From the NCBI RefSeq assembly GCF_001422735.1, contig NZ_LMLZ01000012.1:62001-126000 (forward strand): a stretch of 64,000 bases of DNA, written 5' to 3'. The notes beneath the pieces were generated by a model. The model saw only the letters and a program-made list of their open reading frames with translations, was not told the origin of the DNA and made no database searches. The DNA comes from Acidovorax sp. Leaf78 (lineage in GTDB: Bacteria; Pseudomonadota; Gammaproteobacteria; Burkholderiales; Burkholderiaceae_C). Position 1 is the stretch's first letter. The number at the start of each line of letters is the position of its first letter. A program made the position numbers and the translations under genes. Below, piece after piece: positions 45,904 through 55,330 of this stretch.

Positions 45904-46002
45904 CGGTGTTTGCGCTGCATGTAGTAATTTGACGCTGTCGCATTTGGCGATGCTTTGAAGGGCGTGAACACCCCAAGCCAGTTCACATTGTCGCCGAGTG
46001 AA

Positions 46003-48810
46003 CTAGGTATGCAGTGGCGCGGTGGGTGCCCGCGCTACCTCTCGAAGGGCCACCCACGGCAGCACCTCATGCGCCGGCATGGGCCGTGCAATGCCGAAGC
46101 CCTGGGCACGCTCGCAGCCCAGCTCCAGCAGCCGGGCCGCCTGCTCGGCGGTCTCCACACCTTCAGCCACCGCATGGCGCTGGAAGGCCGCTGCCAGCGC
46201 GACGATGGCGCACACCAGCGTGAGGTCGTCCTCGTCGTCGAGGATGCCGCGCACGAACGACTGGTCGATCTTGATCGTCTCGGCCGGCAGGCTTTTCAGG
46301 TAAGACAGCGATGAGAAGCCGGTGCCGAAGTCGTCCAGCGCAAAGCGCACGCCGAGCGCCTGGCAGCTTTGCATCATGTGGCGCATGTACTGCATGTCTT
46401 CCAGCGCGGCGGATTCGAGGATCTCCAGCTCCAGCCGGGTGGGCGACACCTCCGGGCAGGTGTGCAGGATGTCTTTCAGGCGCTCGACGAAGTTGGGCCG
46501 GTGGAAGTGCCGTGCGGAGATGTTCACGCTGACCTCCCAGAGCATGCCGGCATCGGTCCAGTGGCGCATCTGGGTCAGTGCCTGGCGCAGCACCCATTCG
46601 CCCAGCTCCACCTCCAGCTCCGCGTCCTCGATGAGTGGCAGCACATGCTGCGGGCCCAGCAGGCCTTGCTCGGGGTGCTGCCAGCGCAGCAGGGCCTCCA
46701 GGCCCAGGATCTCGCCGGTGCGCAGGTGGACCTTGGGCTGGTAGTGCAGCACCAGTTCACCCGCGTGCAGCGCCCGGGCCACGCGGGTCTGGCGGGTGTG
46801 CTGGGTCTGCACGGCATGGTCGAGCTGCACGTCGAACACGTGCATCTGGTTGCGCCCGAAACTCTTGGCCTGGCACATCGCCTGGTCGGCATGGCGCAGC
46901 AGGGTGTCGGGGTTGGCGTCGTCCTGCGGGAAAACCGCCACGCCCACGCTCACGGTGGTGGTGATCACGCGGTCGTCGATGGCGTAGGGCGCTGCCAGCT
47001 GCTGCATCAGCACGCGCACGCGGGATTCGACCGCCGGCACGTCGGCCTGCTCGCCCAGCAGCAGCACGAACTCGTCGCCACCCATGCGCGCCACCGCATC
47101 CTGCGGCGTGATGAAGGCGCCCAGGCGCCGGGCGGTTTCTTTCAGAAGGCGGTCGCCCACGCGGTTGCCGTGGGCGTCGTTCACGGCCTGGAAGTGGTCC
47201 AGGTCGAGCATGCACACGGCCAGCAGCAGGCCCTTTTGCCGGGCCACGAAGATCGCGTGGGTCAGCCGCTCGGCCAGCGCGGCGCGGTTGTACAGGCCCG
47301 TGAGCGCGTCGTGCCGCGCGTGCCAGGAGATCTGGTGGCGCAGGTTGCGGGTTTCGGTCACGTCGCGGAACACCAGCACGCAGCCCACGGCCATGCCGTC
47401 GCCCTTGCGGATGGCCGAGGCGGTGTATTCGATGGCGTAGCGCTCGCCGGAGCGGTGGATCAGCAATTCGTGGGTGGCCTGCTGCAGCGCGCCGGGCACG
47501 GTGTCGCGTTCCGCGGCCGCGTTGGCATTGCGGCTGGCCGGGTCTTCGTACAGGCGGAACACGGTGTCGAGCTGCCGGCCCGTGGCCTGGTCGGCGTTGA
47601 AGCCGGTCATGAGCTGCGCGGCCTCGTTGATGGTCTCGATGCAGCCCGCCAGGTCGGTGGTGATCACGCCGTCGCCGATGGACGCGAGGGTGACTTCGGC
47701 ACGCTCTTTTTCTGCCCGCAGGGCCTCTTGCGCGCGCTTGCGCTCGGTCACATCCACCAGCGTGCCGATGGTGCCCGCCAGCTCGCCGCTGGTGGTGGTG
47801 AACGGCGCCTCGTAGTAGGCCATGTCCCGCGGCGGGTGGTGGTTGGCGGGGCGGATGCGGATCTCGTTGTCCTGCGCCATGGCGATCTGGGCCGAGCGCT
47901 CGGGCGAGAGCTCCGGCGGGTAGAAGGTGCTGGGCGGTGCGGGGTGGCCCAGGTCCGCCCGGGGCTGGAAGATGCGCTGCCAGGCACGGTTCACGTCCAG
48001 GTAGGCGCCCTTGGGGTCGCGCACGAACACGGGCAGGGGCAGGGCGTCGATCAGCTGGCGCGTGAAGTGCAGCTGCTCGCTTTGCAGATGCTGGGTTTCG
48101 CGCAGCGAGAGCACCAGCGACTGCACCTTGCCCGCCATGTCATTGAAGGTGGCGGCCATGGCGCGTGATTCGAGCGTGCCGGTCACGTCCATGCGGGTGT
48201 CCAGACGGCCCTGGCGGAAGGCGTCGGTGGCCTCTGCCAGGCGCCGCAGCATGCGTGCATTGGCGCGCAGCAACAGCGTGAGCAGAAAGAAGATGGTGAA
48301 GATATTGAGTGCCGTGATGCGCAGCTGCACCACCACCGTGCTCCAGATCTGGCCCACCAGTGGCTCTGTATGCAGCGTGACCATGAGGCGCCCGGGCTGG
48401 CCCGACAAGGTGTTCTGACCGAATTGCTGCACCAGCGGCCCCACATCGAGCCAGCGGGCAAACCAGTCTGGCGCGCGCGGGGCTGGGCGGGCGCTGGCGG
48501 CTTCCACAGCGGGCTGCGTGCCCGCGGTCCATTGCAGGGATCGAACCGCGGCCGAGCCGGCCAGTGCTTCGCGCAGCACGATGGCCGCGCCTTCGGAATC
48601 ACCAACAGGCAGCGCGGACAGCGCCGGCAGCAGCGCGTCGCCCACCCGGCGCAACTCGGTCGTCGCGAGGCGGTGGGATTCTGCAATCTCGGTAGACAGC
48701 AGATAGTGGTAGCGCACGCCAGTGACCGCGAGAATGATCAGCACAATGGGCACGTACAGGCGGGGGTAGGTGCCCCGCCAGAGCCAGTTGCTGAGTTTTC
48801 CGCTGCGCAT
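46003..48810 (-). CDS. Membrane GGDEF-EAL protein with HAMP and PAS domains
   Basis: 935 residues. Transmembrane helix near residue 20-40 (LYVPIVLIILAVTGVRYHYLL), periplasmic domain to about 165, second helix (LNIFTIFFLLTLLLRANARM), HAMP, two PAS domains (LIDALPLPVFVRDPKGAYLDV; ASIGDGVITTDLAGCIETIN), GGDEF (ARMGGDEFVLLLG, intact) and EAL (GLEALLRWQHPEQG, DDFGTGFSSLSYL, intact). Both cyclic-di-GMP synthesis and degradation are therefore possible. The inhibitory site before GGDEF reads TPQD, not RxxD. Start at MRSGKLSN; an ATG 24 nt upstream is possible. Confidence 0.94.
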   Translation of the reverse strand: MRSGKLSNWLWRGTYPRLYVPIVLIILAVTGVRYHYLLSTEIAESHRLATTELRRVGDALLPALSALPVGDSEGAAIVLREALAGSAAVRSLQWTAGTQPAVEAASARPAPRAPDWFARWLDVGPLVQQFGQNTLSGQPGRLMVTLHTEPLVGQIWSTVVVQLRITALNIFTIFFLLTLLLRANARMLRRLAEATDAFRQGRLDTRMDVTGTLESRAMAATFNDMAGKVQSLVLSLRETQHLQSEQLHFTRQLIDALPLPVFVRDPKGAYLDVNRAWQRIFQPRADLGHPAPPSTFYPPELSPERSAQIAMAQDNEIRIRPANHHPPRDMAYYEAPFTTTSGELAGTIGTLVDVTERKRAQEALRAEKERAEVTLASIGDGVITTDLAGCIETINEAAQLMTGFNADQATGRQLDTVFRLYEDPASRNANAAAERDTVPGALQQATHELLIHRSGERYAIEYTASAIRKGDGMAVGCVLVFRDVTETRNLRHQISWHARHDALTGLYNRAALAERLTHAIFVARQKGLLLAVCMLDLDHFQAVNDAHGNRVGDRLLKETARRLGAFITPQDAVARMGGDEFVLLLGEQADVPAVESRVRVLMQQLAAPYAIDDRVITTTVSVGVAVFPQDDANPDTLLRHADQAMCQAKSFGRNQMHVFDVQLDHAVQTQHTRQTRVARALHAGELVLHYQPKVHLRTGEILGLEALLRWQHPEQGLLGPQHVLPLIEDAELEVELGEWVLRQALTQMRHWTDAGMLWEVSVNISARHFHRPNFVERLKDILHTCPEVSPTRLELEILESAALEDMQYMRHMMQSCQALGVRFALDDFGTGFSSLSYLKSLPAETIKIDQSFVRGILDDEDDLTLVCAIVALAAAFQRHAVAEGVETAEQAARLLELGCERAQGFGIARPMPAHEVLPWVALREVARAPTAPLHT

Positions 48811-49165
48811 GGTGAATCGCCTTCCCCGGACCACAGGGTAAATGATTGTTAATTAATTAATTGTTTGTTGGAGTCTAGCGCTTCGTGCTGCGGCGTCGCC
48901 AGGGCGACAACCCATGTTGTGAGTTTTCGTGAGTGGTTGCGCGCCGAAGAACATGCGGGGAGGTCCCGGAGCGCGCACCCATCCTGACGGCATGGCGCAC
49001 AGTGGCCGCGATGCCGGTGTAGGCGCGCTGCCCATGACTGTCATTCGGGCCGTGAAGGTTATGCAGGCCGTGGGGGCGGCAGGGCCGTGGCAGCAACCCC
49101 GTTTGCGCATCGCACAGCAGAGCCCGCGGTGAGGCAGGCCCGTGGGCCCCGCCACCCTCACACCA
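48811..49165. other. 355-nt intergenic region between the GGDEF-EAL gene start and the alcohol dehydrogenase end
   Basis: No supported gene on either strand. A short AT tract with three TTAA repeats (about 48850-48866, TTAATTAATTAATT) lies 40 nt ahead of the GGDEF-EAL start and may contain its promoter. The remainder is GC-rich without structure that I can interpret. Confidence 0.6.
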
Positions 49166-50302
49166 TCACAGCGACTGCGCCAGGATGTCGCGGTATTCCT
49201 GAGGTGTGGCCACGCGCGGGTTGGTCTTGTGGCAGTGGTCGGCCATCGCGCCCTTGATGATGTCGTCGAACAGCGCCTCGGTCACGCCCAGCGCGGCCAG
49301 GCCTGTGGGCAGGCCCAGGCGGGCGTTCATGTCGCGGATGGCTTCGGGAATGTCGCCCGCAGCTGCCAGCCCCATGGCGTGGGCCATGCGCTCCAGGCGC
49401 TTGTCCTTTTGTACCGACTCGGCGCCCGCATTGAAGCGCACCACAGCCGGCAGGAACATGGCGTTGAGCGTGCCGTGGTGCAGGCGCGGGTTCACGCCGC
49501 CCAGGCTGTGGCTCAGCGAGTGCACCGCGCCCAGGCCCTTCTGGAAGGCCATCGCGCCCTGCATGCTGGCGCTCATCATCTGCAGGCGCGCGTCGCGGTC
49601 GCTGCCATCCTTGGTGGCGGGCTCGATGTGGGCCCACCCGCGGGTGAGGCCGTCGAGCGCGATGCCGTCGGCCGGCGGGTTGAACGCAGCGGACATGAAG
49701 GTTTCCATGCAGTGCGCAATCGCATCCATACCGGTGGCAGCGGTCAGCGCGGGGGGCAGGCCCAGCGTCAGCTCGGGGTCGCAGATGGCGGTCTTGGGCA
49801 CCAGGTTCCACGAATGGAAGCCCAGCTTGCGGTGGTCGTCCACGATGATGATCGCGCCGCGGGCCACCTCGCTGCCCGTGCCGCTGGTGGTGGGCACGGC
49901 GATCAGCGGCGCGGCGCGGTCGGTGATGCGCGGCGAGCCGCCCTCGATGGTGGCGTAGTGCGTCAGCGGCCCCTCGTGCGTGGCAGCAATCGCGATGCCC
50001 TTGGCGCAGTCGATGGCCGAGCCGCCGCCCACCGCGATCAGGCCATCGCAGCCGTGGGCTTTGTACACCTCGACCGCCGCGCGCACTGCGGCCTCGGTGG
50101 GGTTGGCGGGGGTCTGGTCGAACACTGCCACGGGCAGGCCGGTCAGCGCATCCAGCGCCTTTTGCAGTACGCCCGCGGCCTTCACGCCCGGGTCCGTCAC
50201 CACCAGCGGGCGCGTGATGCCCACGCGCTCGCACTCCTGCTTGAGCAACTGGACGGCGCCGAACTCGAACTGGATCTGGGTGACGTAGTAGATGAAAGCC
50301 AT
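49166..50302 (-). CDS. Iron-containing alcohol dehydrogenase
   Basis: 378 residues, family III (Fe-ADH). NAD-binding GGGSAIDCAKGIAIAA, PTTSGTGSEVARGAI, and metal ligands in AIAHCMETFMS and HSLSHSLGGVNPRLHHGTLNA (two conserved His). Oxidises or reduces an alcohol/aldehyde pair in the cytoplasm. Start at MAFIYYVTQIQFEFG; the frame continues 81 nt upstream without similarity. Divergent from the exported hydratase-family gene at 50469. Confidence 0.94.
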   Translation of the reverse strand: MAFIYYVTQIQFEFGAVQLLKQECERVGITRPLVVTDPGVKAAGVLQKALDALTGLPVAVFDQTPANPTEAAVRAAVEVYKAHGCDGLIAVGGGSAIDCAKGIAIAATHEGPLTHYATIEGGSPRITDRAAPLIAVPTTSGTGSEVARGAIIIVDDHRKLGFHSWNLVPKTAICDPELTLGLPPALTAATGMDAIAHCMETFMSAAFNPPADGIALDGLTRGWAHIEPATKDGSDRDARLQMMSASMQGAMAFQKGLGAVHSLSHSLGGVNPRLHHGTLNAMFLPAVVRFNAGAESVQKDKRLERMAHAMGLAAAGDIPEAIRDMNARLGLPTGLAALGVTEALFDDIIKGAMADHCHKTNPRVATPQEYRDILAQSL

Positions 50303-50468
50303 GGTGGTTGCAGAAGTTACGTTTACGATGGATCGCTGAAGCTGTCCGTTGCCGTGCCTGCGAAGCGAGATGGAGTCGGCCACTGCGCTGTGCGCAGGGC
50401 CGCTCTGCGAGGAGCGTGGAGTGCAGGCGCCGGACAGGTTCCAGGCACTCTACAACCCGGAGACACCG

Positions 50469-51347
50469 ATGACCACTCAGCAAACCCTCATTTCCCTCGC
50501 TCTGGCAGGCGCGTCCGTCGCTTTTGCGACAGTCGCCCAGGCCGAGTGCCTGACCGATGCGCAGGCCTCGGAACTCGTCGCCAACTACCTGGCCAAGACG
50601 CCCGCCGCGGACCTGGAGAACCTGTCCGACGCCGACGGCGCCTGCACGCGCGGCAAGGTCAACCAGTTGCTGGCGCAGCGGCTGGGCAAGGTGGTGGGCT
50701 ACAAGGCAGGCCTGACCAACCCCGCCGTGCAAAAGCGCTTCAACACCGACAAGCCCGTGTGGGGCAAGCTCTACGAGGGCATGATCCTGCCAAGCGGTGC
50801 CTCGGTGGACACGGCCTTCGGTGCCCGTCCGCTGTATGAAGCGGACATGCTGGTGCGTGTGAAAAGCGCCGCCATCAACCACGCGAAGACGCCCATGGAG
50901 GTGCTCGACGCGGTGGACCAGGTCATCCCCTTCATCGAACTGCCCGACCTGCTGGTGCAGGCACCGCCCAAGCTGAACGGCGCAGGCGTGAGCGCCATCA
51001 ATGTGGGCGCGCGGCTGGGCGTGGCCGGCACGCCGCTGCCGGTGCCTGCCTACCGGGGCGAGCGCTTTGCGATGCTGCAGGCGCTGGCCGACATGAACGT
51101 GTCGCTCACCGACGCCAGCGGCGCGCGCCTGGGCGGCGGCAAGGGCAGCGACATTCTGGAGCATCCGCTCAATGCCGTCGTGTGGCTGGCCGGCGCGCTG
51201 CAGCAGGAGGGCCTGACCATGCAGCCGGGCGACCTCATCAGCCTGGGCTCTTTCTCGCCGCTGCTGCCGCCCAAGCCCGGCCTGTCGGTGACGGCCACGT
51301 ACGACGGCCTGCCGGGTGCCGCGCCCGTGCGCCTGAGCTTCAAGTAA
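50469..51347 (+). CDS. Exported protein of the 2-keto-4-pentenoate hydratase (MhpD/FAH-like) family
   Basis: 292 residues. A Sec signal peptide (MTTQQTLISLALAGASVAFATVAQA, cut before ECLT) precedes a domain with MhpD/XylJ-like features: GKVVGYKAGLTNPAVQKRFN, GKLYEGMILPSGA, EADMLVRVKS, VIPFIELPDLLV, NVGARLG and a C-terminal GDLISLGSFSPLLPPKPG. Hydratases of this family normally act in the cytoplasm on meta-cleavage products; export is unusual. The acidic metal ligand pair (FIELPD, EADM) seems retained. Real substrate unknown. Start chosen at the ATG with GGAGACACC upstream, which begins the signal peptide. Confidence 0.87.
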   Translation: MTTQQTLISLALAGASVAFATVAQAECLTDAQASELVANYLAKTPAADLENLSDADGACTRGKVNQLLAQRLGKVVGYKAGLTNPAVQKRFNTDKPVWGKLYEGMILPSGASVDTAFGARPLYEADMLVRVKSAAINHAKTPMEVLDAVDQVIPFIELPDLLVQAPPKLNGAGVSAINVGARLGVAGTPLPVPAYRGERFAMLQALADMNVSLTDASGARLGGGKGSDILEHPLNAVVWLAGALQQEGLTMQPGDLISLGSFSPLLPPKPGLSVTATYDGLPGAAPVRLSFK

Positions 51348-51419
51348 AACAAGACACCCTGCATGCGCCCGCGCCCCGGCCCGTGCGGGGGAGGGCGCGG
51401 CCTTGCCAGAGATTTCCCA

Positions 51420-52385
51420 TTGACCGCTGACCTGAACATCCACCATACCCGCCTGACCCCCCAGATGCGCAGCGTGCTCGAGCGCATGGCCCGCGCCGGG
51501 CATGCGCCGCTGCACACCCGATCACCCCAGGATGCCCGTGTGGCCTACCAGGCCGGTGCCGATGTGCTGGAGGTGCCCAAGGCCCCGCTGGCACGCGTCG
51601 AAGACCTGACCATCCCGGCCCGCGACGGGTATGCGTTGCCCGTGCGGCTGTACGCCCCCAGCACGGACGCGGGCCTGCCGCTGCTGTTGTACACGCACGG
51701 CGGCGGCTTCACCATCGGCAACATCGCCACGCACGACATCCTGTGCCGTGAACTCGCGCGGCTGGCGGGGTGCATGGTCGTGTCGCTGGACTACCGGCTG
51801 GCGCCCGAGCACCGCTTTCCGGTGGCCAGCAACGACGCCTGGGATGCGCTGGCCTGGCTGGCTGCGCAGGGGGGCGCATGGGGCGCAGACACCGCCCGCC
51901 TGGCCGTGGGCGGCGACAGCGCGGGCGGCACGCTCGCCGCGGTGAACGCCATCCTGGCGCGCGATGCGGGCCTGCCGCTGGCACTGCAGATGCTGTTCTA
52001 CCCCGGCTGTGCCGCGCACCAGGACACGCCATCGCACACCACGTTTGCGCGCGGCTTGGTGCTGGAAGAGCCCGCCATCAGCTGGTTCTTCGGCCACTAC
52101 GTGCAAAGCCGCGCCGAGCGCGAGGACTGGCGCTTTGCACCGCTGCTCGCGCCCGATGTGGATGGCGTGGCGCCCGCCTGGGTGGGCCTGGCCGAGTGCG
52201 ACCCGCTGGTGGACGAAGGCGTGGACTATGCCGACAAGCTGCGCCTGGCGGGCGTGCCGGTAGACCTGGAAATCTACCGCGGTGTGACGCACGAATTCAT
52301 CAAGATGGGCCGCGCCATCCCTGAGGCACGCCAGGCCCATGCCGATGCGGCGCGAGCACTGCGCAGCGCCTTCGGCCTGGACTGA
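51420..52385 (+). CDS. Alpha/beta hydrolase of the HSL (hormone-sensitive lipase) family
   Basis: About 321 residues from the proposed TTG start (ATG 51363 would add 19 residues of low-similarity sequence; ATG 51465 would shorten it). HSL oxyanion motif YTHGGGFTIGN, nucleophile GGDSAGGT, catalytic Asp in AECDPLVDEG and His in GVTHEFIKMG. Hydrolyses short-chain esters. No signal peptide. Its stop is 33 nt before the hotdog-GNAT fusion gene. Confidence 0.9.
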   Translation: MTADLNIHHTRLTPQMRSVLERMARAGHAPLHTRSPQDARVAYQAGADVLEVPKAPLARVEDLTIPARDGYALPVRLYAPSTDAGLPLLLYTHGGGFTIGNIATHDILCRELARLAGCMVVSLDYRLAPEHRFPVASNDAWDALAWLAAQGGAWGADTARLAVGGDSAGGTLAAVNAILARDAGLPLALQMLFYPGCAAHQDTPSHTTFARGLVLEEPAISWFFGHYVQSRAEREDWRFAPLLAPDVDGVAPAWVGLAECDPLVDEGVDYADKLRLAGVPVDLEIYRGVTHEFIKMGRAIPEARQAHADAARALRSAFGLD

Positions 52386-52418
52386 CCCTTCATAACAATC
52401 CTTGGAGACAACGACACC

Positions 52419-53276
52419 ATGCAACGCAGTGATTTCCGATTGTTCCACCGCCTGCGCGTGCGCTGGGCCGAGGTGGACATGCAGAAGATCGTGTTCAACG
52501 CCCACTACCTGATGTACATCGACACCGCCATGTCCGACTATTGGCGGGCGCTGGGGCTGCCTTACGAGAGCAGCATGCACGCCCTGGGCGGCGAGATGTA
52601 CGTGAAGAAGGCGACGGTGGAATACCACGCGTCGGCACGGCTCGACGACACGCTGGAGGTGGGCCTGAAGTGCGCGCGCATCGGCACCTCGTCCTGCCTG
52701 TTCCAGGCGGGCATCTTCAGCGGCGACCGGCTGCTGATCTCGGCCGAGTTGGTCTATGTGTTCGCCGACCCGGCCACGCAGACCTCGCGGCCCGTGCCGC
52801 CCGCGCTGCGCGCCATCTTCGACGGCTTCGAGGCCGGCCACGACATGGCCGAAGTCAAGACCGGCGACTGGAACACGCTGGGCCGTGATGCAGGCCGCGT
52901 GCGCACCGATGTGTTCGTGCGCGAGCAGGGCATTCCCGCCGATATCGAGGCCGATGCGCTCGATATCTCGGCGCGCCACGCGGTGCTCTACAACCGCCTG
53001 GGCATGCCGATTGCCGCGGGGCGCCTGCTGCAGCCCGAGCCCGGCGTCGGCCGCATCGGCCGCATGGCGGTGGACCGGTCCGTGCGCGGCGGACGCTGGG
53101 GCCGGCAACTGCTGGATGCCCTGGTGGGCGCGGCCAAAGCGCGTGGCGACACCGAAGTGCAACTGCACGCCCAGCGCAGCGCCGAAGGGTTTTATCGCCG
53201 CGCCGGGTTCACGGTGGTGGGCCAGCCGTACGAGGAGGCCGGCATTGCCCATATCGCCATGGCGCAGCGGCTGTAG
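52419..53276 (+). CDS. Fusion: YbgC-type hotdog thioesterase + GNAT acetyltransferase
   Basis: 285 residues in two domains. Residues 1-140: YbgC/FadM 4HBT domain with RVRWAEVDMQKIVFNAHYL (catalytic Asp in the WAEVDxxxIVFN motif). Residues about 147-285: GNAT domain with RTDVFVREQGIPADIEADALD (ElaA-like N region), motif A GRMAVDRSVRGGRWGRQLL and C-terminal GFYRRAGFTVVGQPYEEAGI. Both use CoA thioesters, one hydrolysing and the other transferring acetyl. ATG preceded by TTGGAGACAACGACACC. The join is in frame with no internal stop, so it is a real fusion. Confidence 0.92.
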   Translation: MQRSDFRLFHRLRVRWAEVDMQKIVFNAHYLMYIDTAMSDYWRALGLPYESSMHALGGEMYVKKATVEYHASARLDDTLEVGLKCARIGTSSCLFQAGIFSGDRLLISAELVYVFADPATQTSRPVPPALRAIFDGFEAGHDMAEVKTGDWNTLGRDAGRVRTDVFVREQGIPADIEADALDISARHAVLYNRLGMPIAAGRLLQPEPGVGRIGRMAVDRSVRGGRWGRQLLDALVGAAKARGDTEVQLHAQRSAEGFYRRAGFTVVGQPYEEAGIAHIAMAQRL

Positions 53277-53325
53277 TGCCCCGCATGGGCACGGCCGTGT
53301 CACGGCTGGGTGCGGTGCCTGTGGA

Positions 53326-53383
53326 TGCTATAAAAATATGAGCTGCTACCGCTCGCCAGGCAAGCGGTAGAGCTGATTTTTTA
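53326..53383 (-). repeat. Dispersed palindromic repeat, copy F (likely two-way terminator)
   Basis: The top strand holds CTACCGCT, a 9-nt loop, then AGCGGTAG: a perfect 8-bp stem followed by AGCTGATTTTTT. It lies between convergent genes (stops at 53276 and 53384) and reaches the ygfZ stop, so it may terminate both. Confidence 0.85.
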
Positions 53384-54298
53384 TCAAATATCGTCGAGCA
53401 GTGCGTAAGGCAGGGGCTGCAACGACAGCGCCACGGCGTCCGCCGCGCCCACCTGCAGGCTGTCCTGAGCGGCTGCGATCTGCAGCGACACGATGGCGTC
53501 GAAACCCCCCGCCGGTGCCGCCGCAACCTGCACCACCGTGCCGCACGGCTGCTCCAGGTCGTTGGTGCTGAACACCTCGGCCCCGACGGCTACTGCAGAG
53601 GCAGCGTGGGCCACGTAGGCCCGGCGCTTGAGCGTGCCGCGGAACTGGCTGCGCGCCACCACTTCCTGGCCGGGGTAGCAGCCCTTCTTGAAGTTCACGC
53701 CGCCCACGGATTCGTAGTTCAGCATCTGCGGCACAAAGGCTTCGACCACCGGGGTGGTCAACGTTGCGACGCCGCTTCGGACCTCGCCCCAGGCCCACAC
53801 GGCCGGGTCGATGGCTGTGCCCGTGGGCGCAGGGTCGGCCACCGGCGCCACCCACAGCGCACGGGGCTGGCCGTCGGCGGGGTACAGGTGCACCACCGAC
53901 GCGGCGCCCACGTCCGCCTTGGTCCAGGCGGGCTGTGCGCCCTGGGGCAGGGCCGTGACGGCATCGCCCGCCAGGCCGTACAGCGCGAAGTCGGCCGTCG
54001 CATCCGTCAGCTTGGCCTTGGCGCGCAGCACGAACATCGACAGGCGCTTGAGGGTGGGGGGCAGCAGGTCGGGGCTGCACAGCAGGAGGATCTCGGTGGC
54101 GCTGCGCTTGAAGCCGATGAAGGTGGCCTGCATGCGGCCCTTGGCCGACAAAAAGGCCGCCAGGCGGGCCTGGTCGTCGCCCAGCAGGGCGAAATCCTGG
54201 GTGAGCTGGCCGTGCAGGAACTTGGCGGCGTCGTCGCCTGCGACACGAATCACGCCCAGGTGGGACAGAGGGGCAATGCCGTTCAGAGGGTGGGTCAT
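53384..54298 (-). CDS. ygfZ: Folate-binding Fe-S cluster assembly/repair protein YgfZ
   Basis: 304 residues. The hallmark motif KGCYPGQEVVAR (K-G-C-Y-x-G-Q-E) is present, with VLRVKAKLTD-type GcvT-like strand VLRAKAKLTD and FLHGQLTQD near the N terminus. A tetrahydrofolate-binding protein that supports iron-sulfur enzymes such as MiaB. Start MTHPLNG; only 9 nt separates its ATG from that of mltG on the other strand. Confidence 0.95.
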   Translation of the reverse strand: MTHPLNGIAPLSHLGVIRVAGDDAAKFLHGQLTQDFALLGDDQARLAAFLSAKGRMQATFIGFKRSATEILLLCSPDLLPPTLKRLSMFVLRAKAKLTDATADFALYGLAGDAVTALPQGAQPAWTKADVGAASVVHLYPADGQPRALWVAPVADPAPTGTAIDPAVWAWGEVRSGVATLTTPVVEAFVPQMLNYESVGGVNFKKGCYPGQEVVARSQFRGTLKRRAYVAHAASAVAVGAEVFSTNDLEQPCGTVVQVAAAPAGGFDAIVSLQIAAAQDSLQVGAADAVALSLQPLPYALLDDI

Positions 54299-54307
54299 CG
54301 CTGAATT

Positions 54308-55330
54308 ATGATGCCCGGTTCTACACATACATTCATCAGGGTTGTGCGACGTCTACTTGCTTTGATCTTGGTGGTTCTCATCGGTGCCGGTGGCGCCGCC
54401 TTCTGGTGGCTGCACCAGCCGCTTGCCATGGGCAGCGAGCCGCTGGAGCTGGCCATCGAGCCTGGCACCACGCCGCGCGGCATCGCACGTGATGTGGTGG
54501 CCGCGGGCGCGCAGACCGATGCCCGGCTGCTGTACGCGTGGTTCCGCTTCTCTGGGCAGGACCGCGCCATGAAGGCCGGCAACTACGAAATCCCCCCCGG
54601 CACCACGCCGCGCAGCCTGCTCAACAAGCTGGTGCGGGGTGAAGAGTCTTTGCGGGCGCTGACCCTGGTGGAGGGTTGGAACTGGCGCCAGGTGCGCCAG
54701 GCGCTGGCCAAGGAAGAGCAGATCAAGCACGACGCCGCGGCCTTGACCGACGAAGCCCTGATGGCGCAACTGGGCCGCCCGGGCGTAGCACCAGAGGGCC
54801 GGTTCTTCCCCGACACGTACGCCTATGCCAAAGGCTCCGGCGAGATCGCCCTGCTGCGCCGCGCAATGCACGCGATGGACCGCAAGCTCGAAGCCGCCTG
54901 GGCCCAGCGCGCGCCAGACACACCGCTCAAGTCGGCCGACGAGGCACTCGTTCTGGCCAGCATCGTCGAAAAAGAAACCGGCCGCGCCAGCGACCGTGGG
55001 CAGATTTCCGGCGTGTTCACCAACCGGCTGCGCGTGGGCATGCTGCTGCAGACCGACCCCACCGTCATCTACGGCCTGGGCGAGAAGTTCGACGGCAACC
55101 TGCGCAAACGCGACCTGCTGGCCGACACCCCCTGGAACACCTACACCCGCGCCGGCCTGCCGCCCACACCCATTGCCATGCCCGGCAAAGCCGCGCTGGT
55201 GGCCGCGGTGCAGCCCGAGGCCACGCGTGCGCTGTACTTCGTGGCCAAGGGCGACGGCACCAGCCACTTCAGCGCGTCGCTCGAAGAACACAACCGCGCC
55301 GTGAACCGGTACCAGAGAGGCGGGCAATGA
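54308..55330 (+). CDS. mltG: Endolytic murein transglycosylase MltG
   Basis: 340 residues, one N-terminal membrane anchor ([20 protein letters not shown]) and a periplasmic YceG domain. Catalytic Glu lies in ASIVEKETG, followed by [11 protein letters not shown] and [19 protein letters not shown]. It cuts nascent glycan strands and helps set their length. ATG at 54308 is the first of two; a GTG at 54344 just before the helix is possible because the ygfZ and mltG starts are unusually close. First gene of an operon in which each stop overlaps the next start. Confidence 0.95.
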   Translation: MMPGSTHTFIRVVRRLLALILVVLIGAGGAAFWWLHQPLAMGSEPLELAIEPGTTPRGIARDVVAAGAQTDARLLYAWFRFSGQDRAMKAGNYEIPPGTTPRSLLNKLVRGEESLRALTLVEGWNWRQVRQALAKEEQIKHDAAALTDEALMAQLGRPGVAPEGRFFPDTYAYAKGSGEIALLRRAMHAMDRKLEAAWAQRAPDTPLKSADEALVLASIVEKETGRASDRGQISGVFTNRLRVGMLLQTDPTVIYGLGEKFDGNLRKRDLLADTPWNTYTRAGLPPTPIAMPGKAALVAAVQPEATRALYFVAKGDGTSHFSASLEEHNRAVNRYQRGGQ

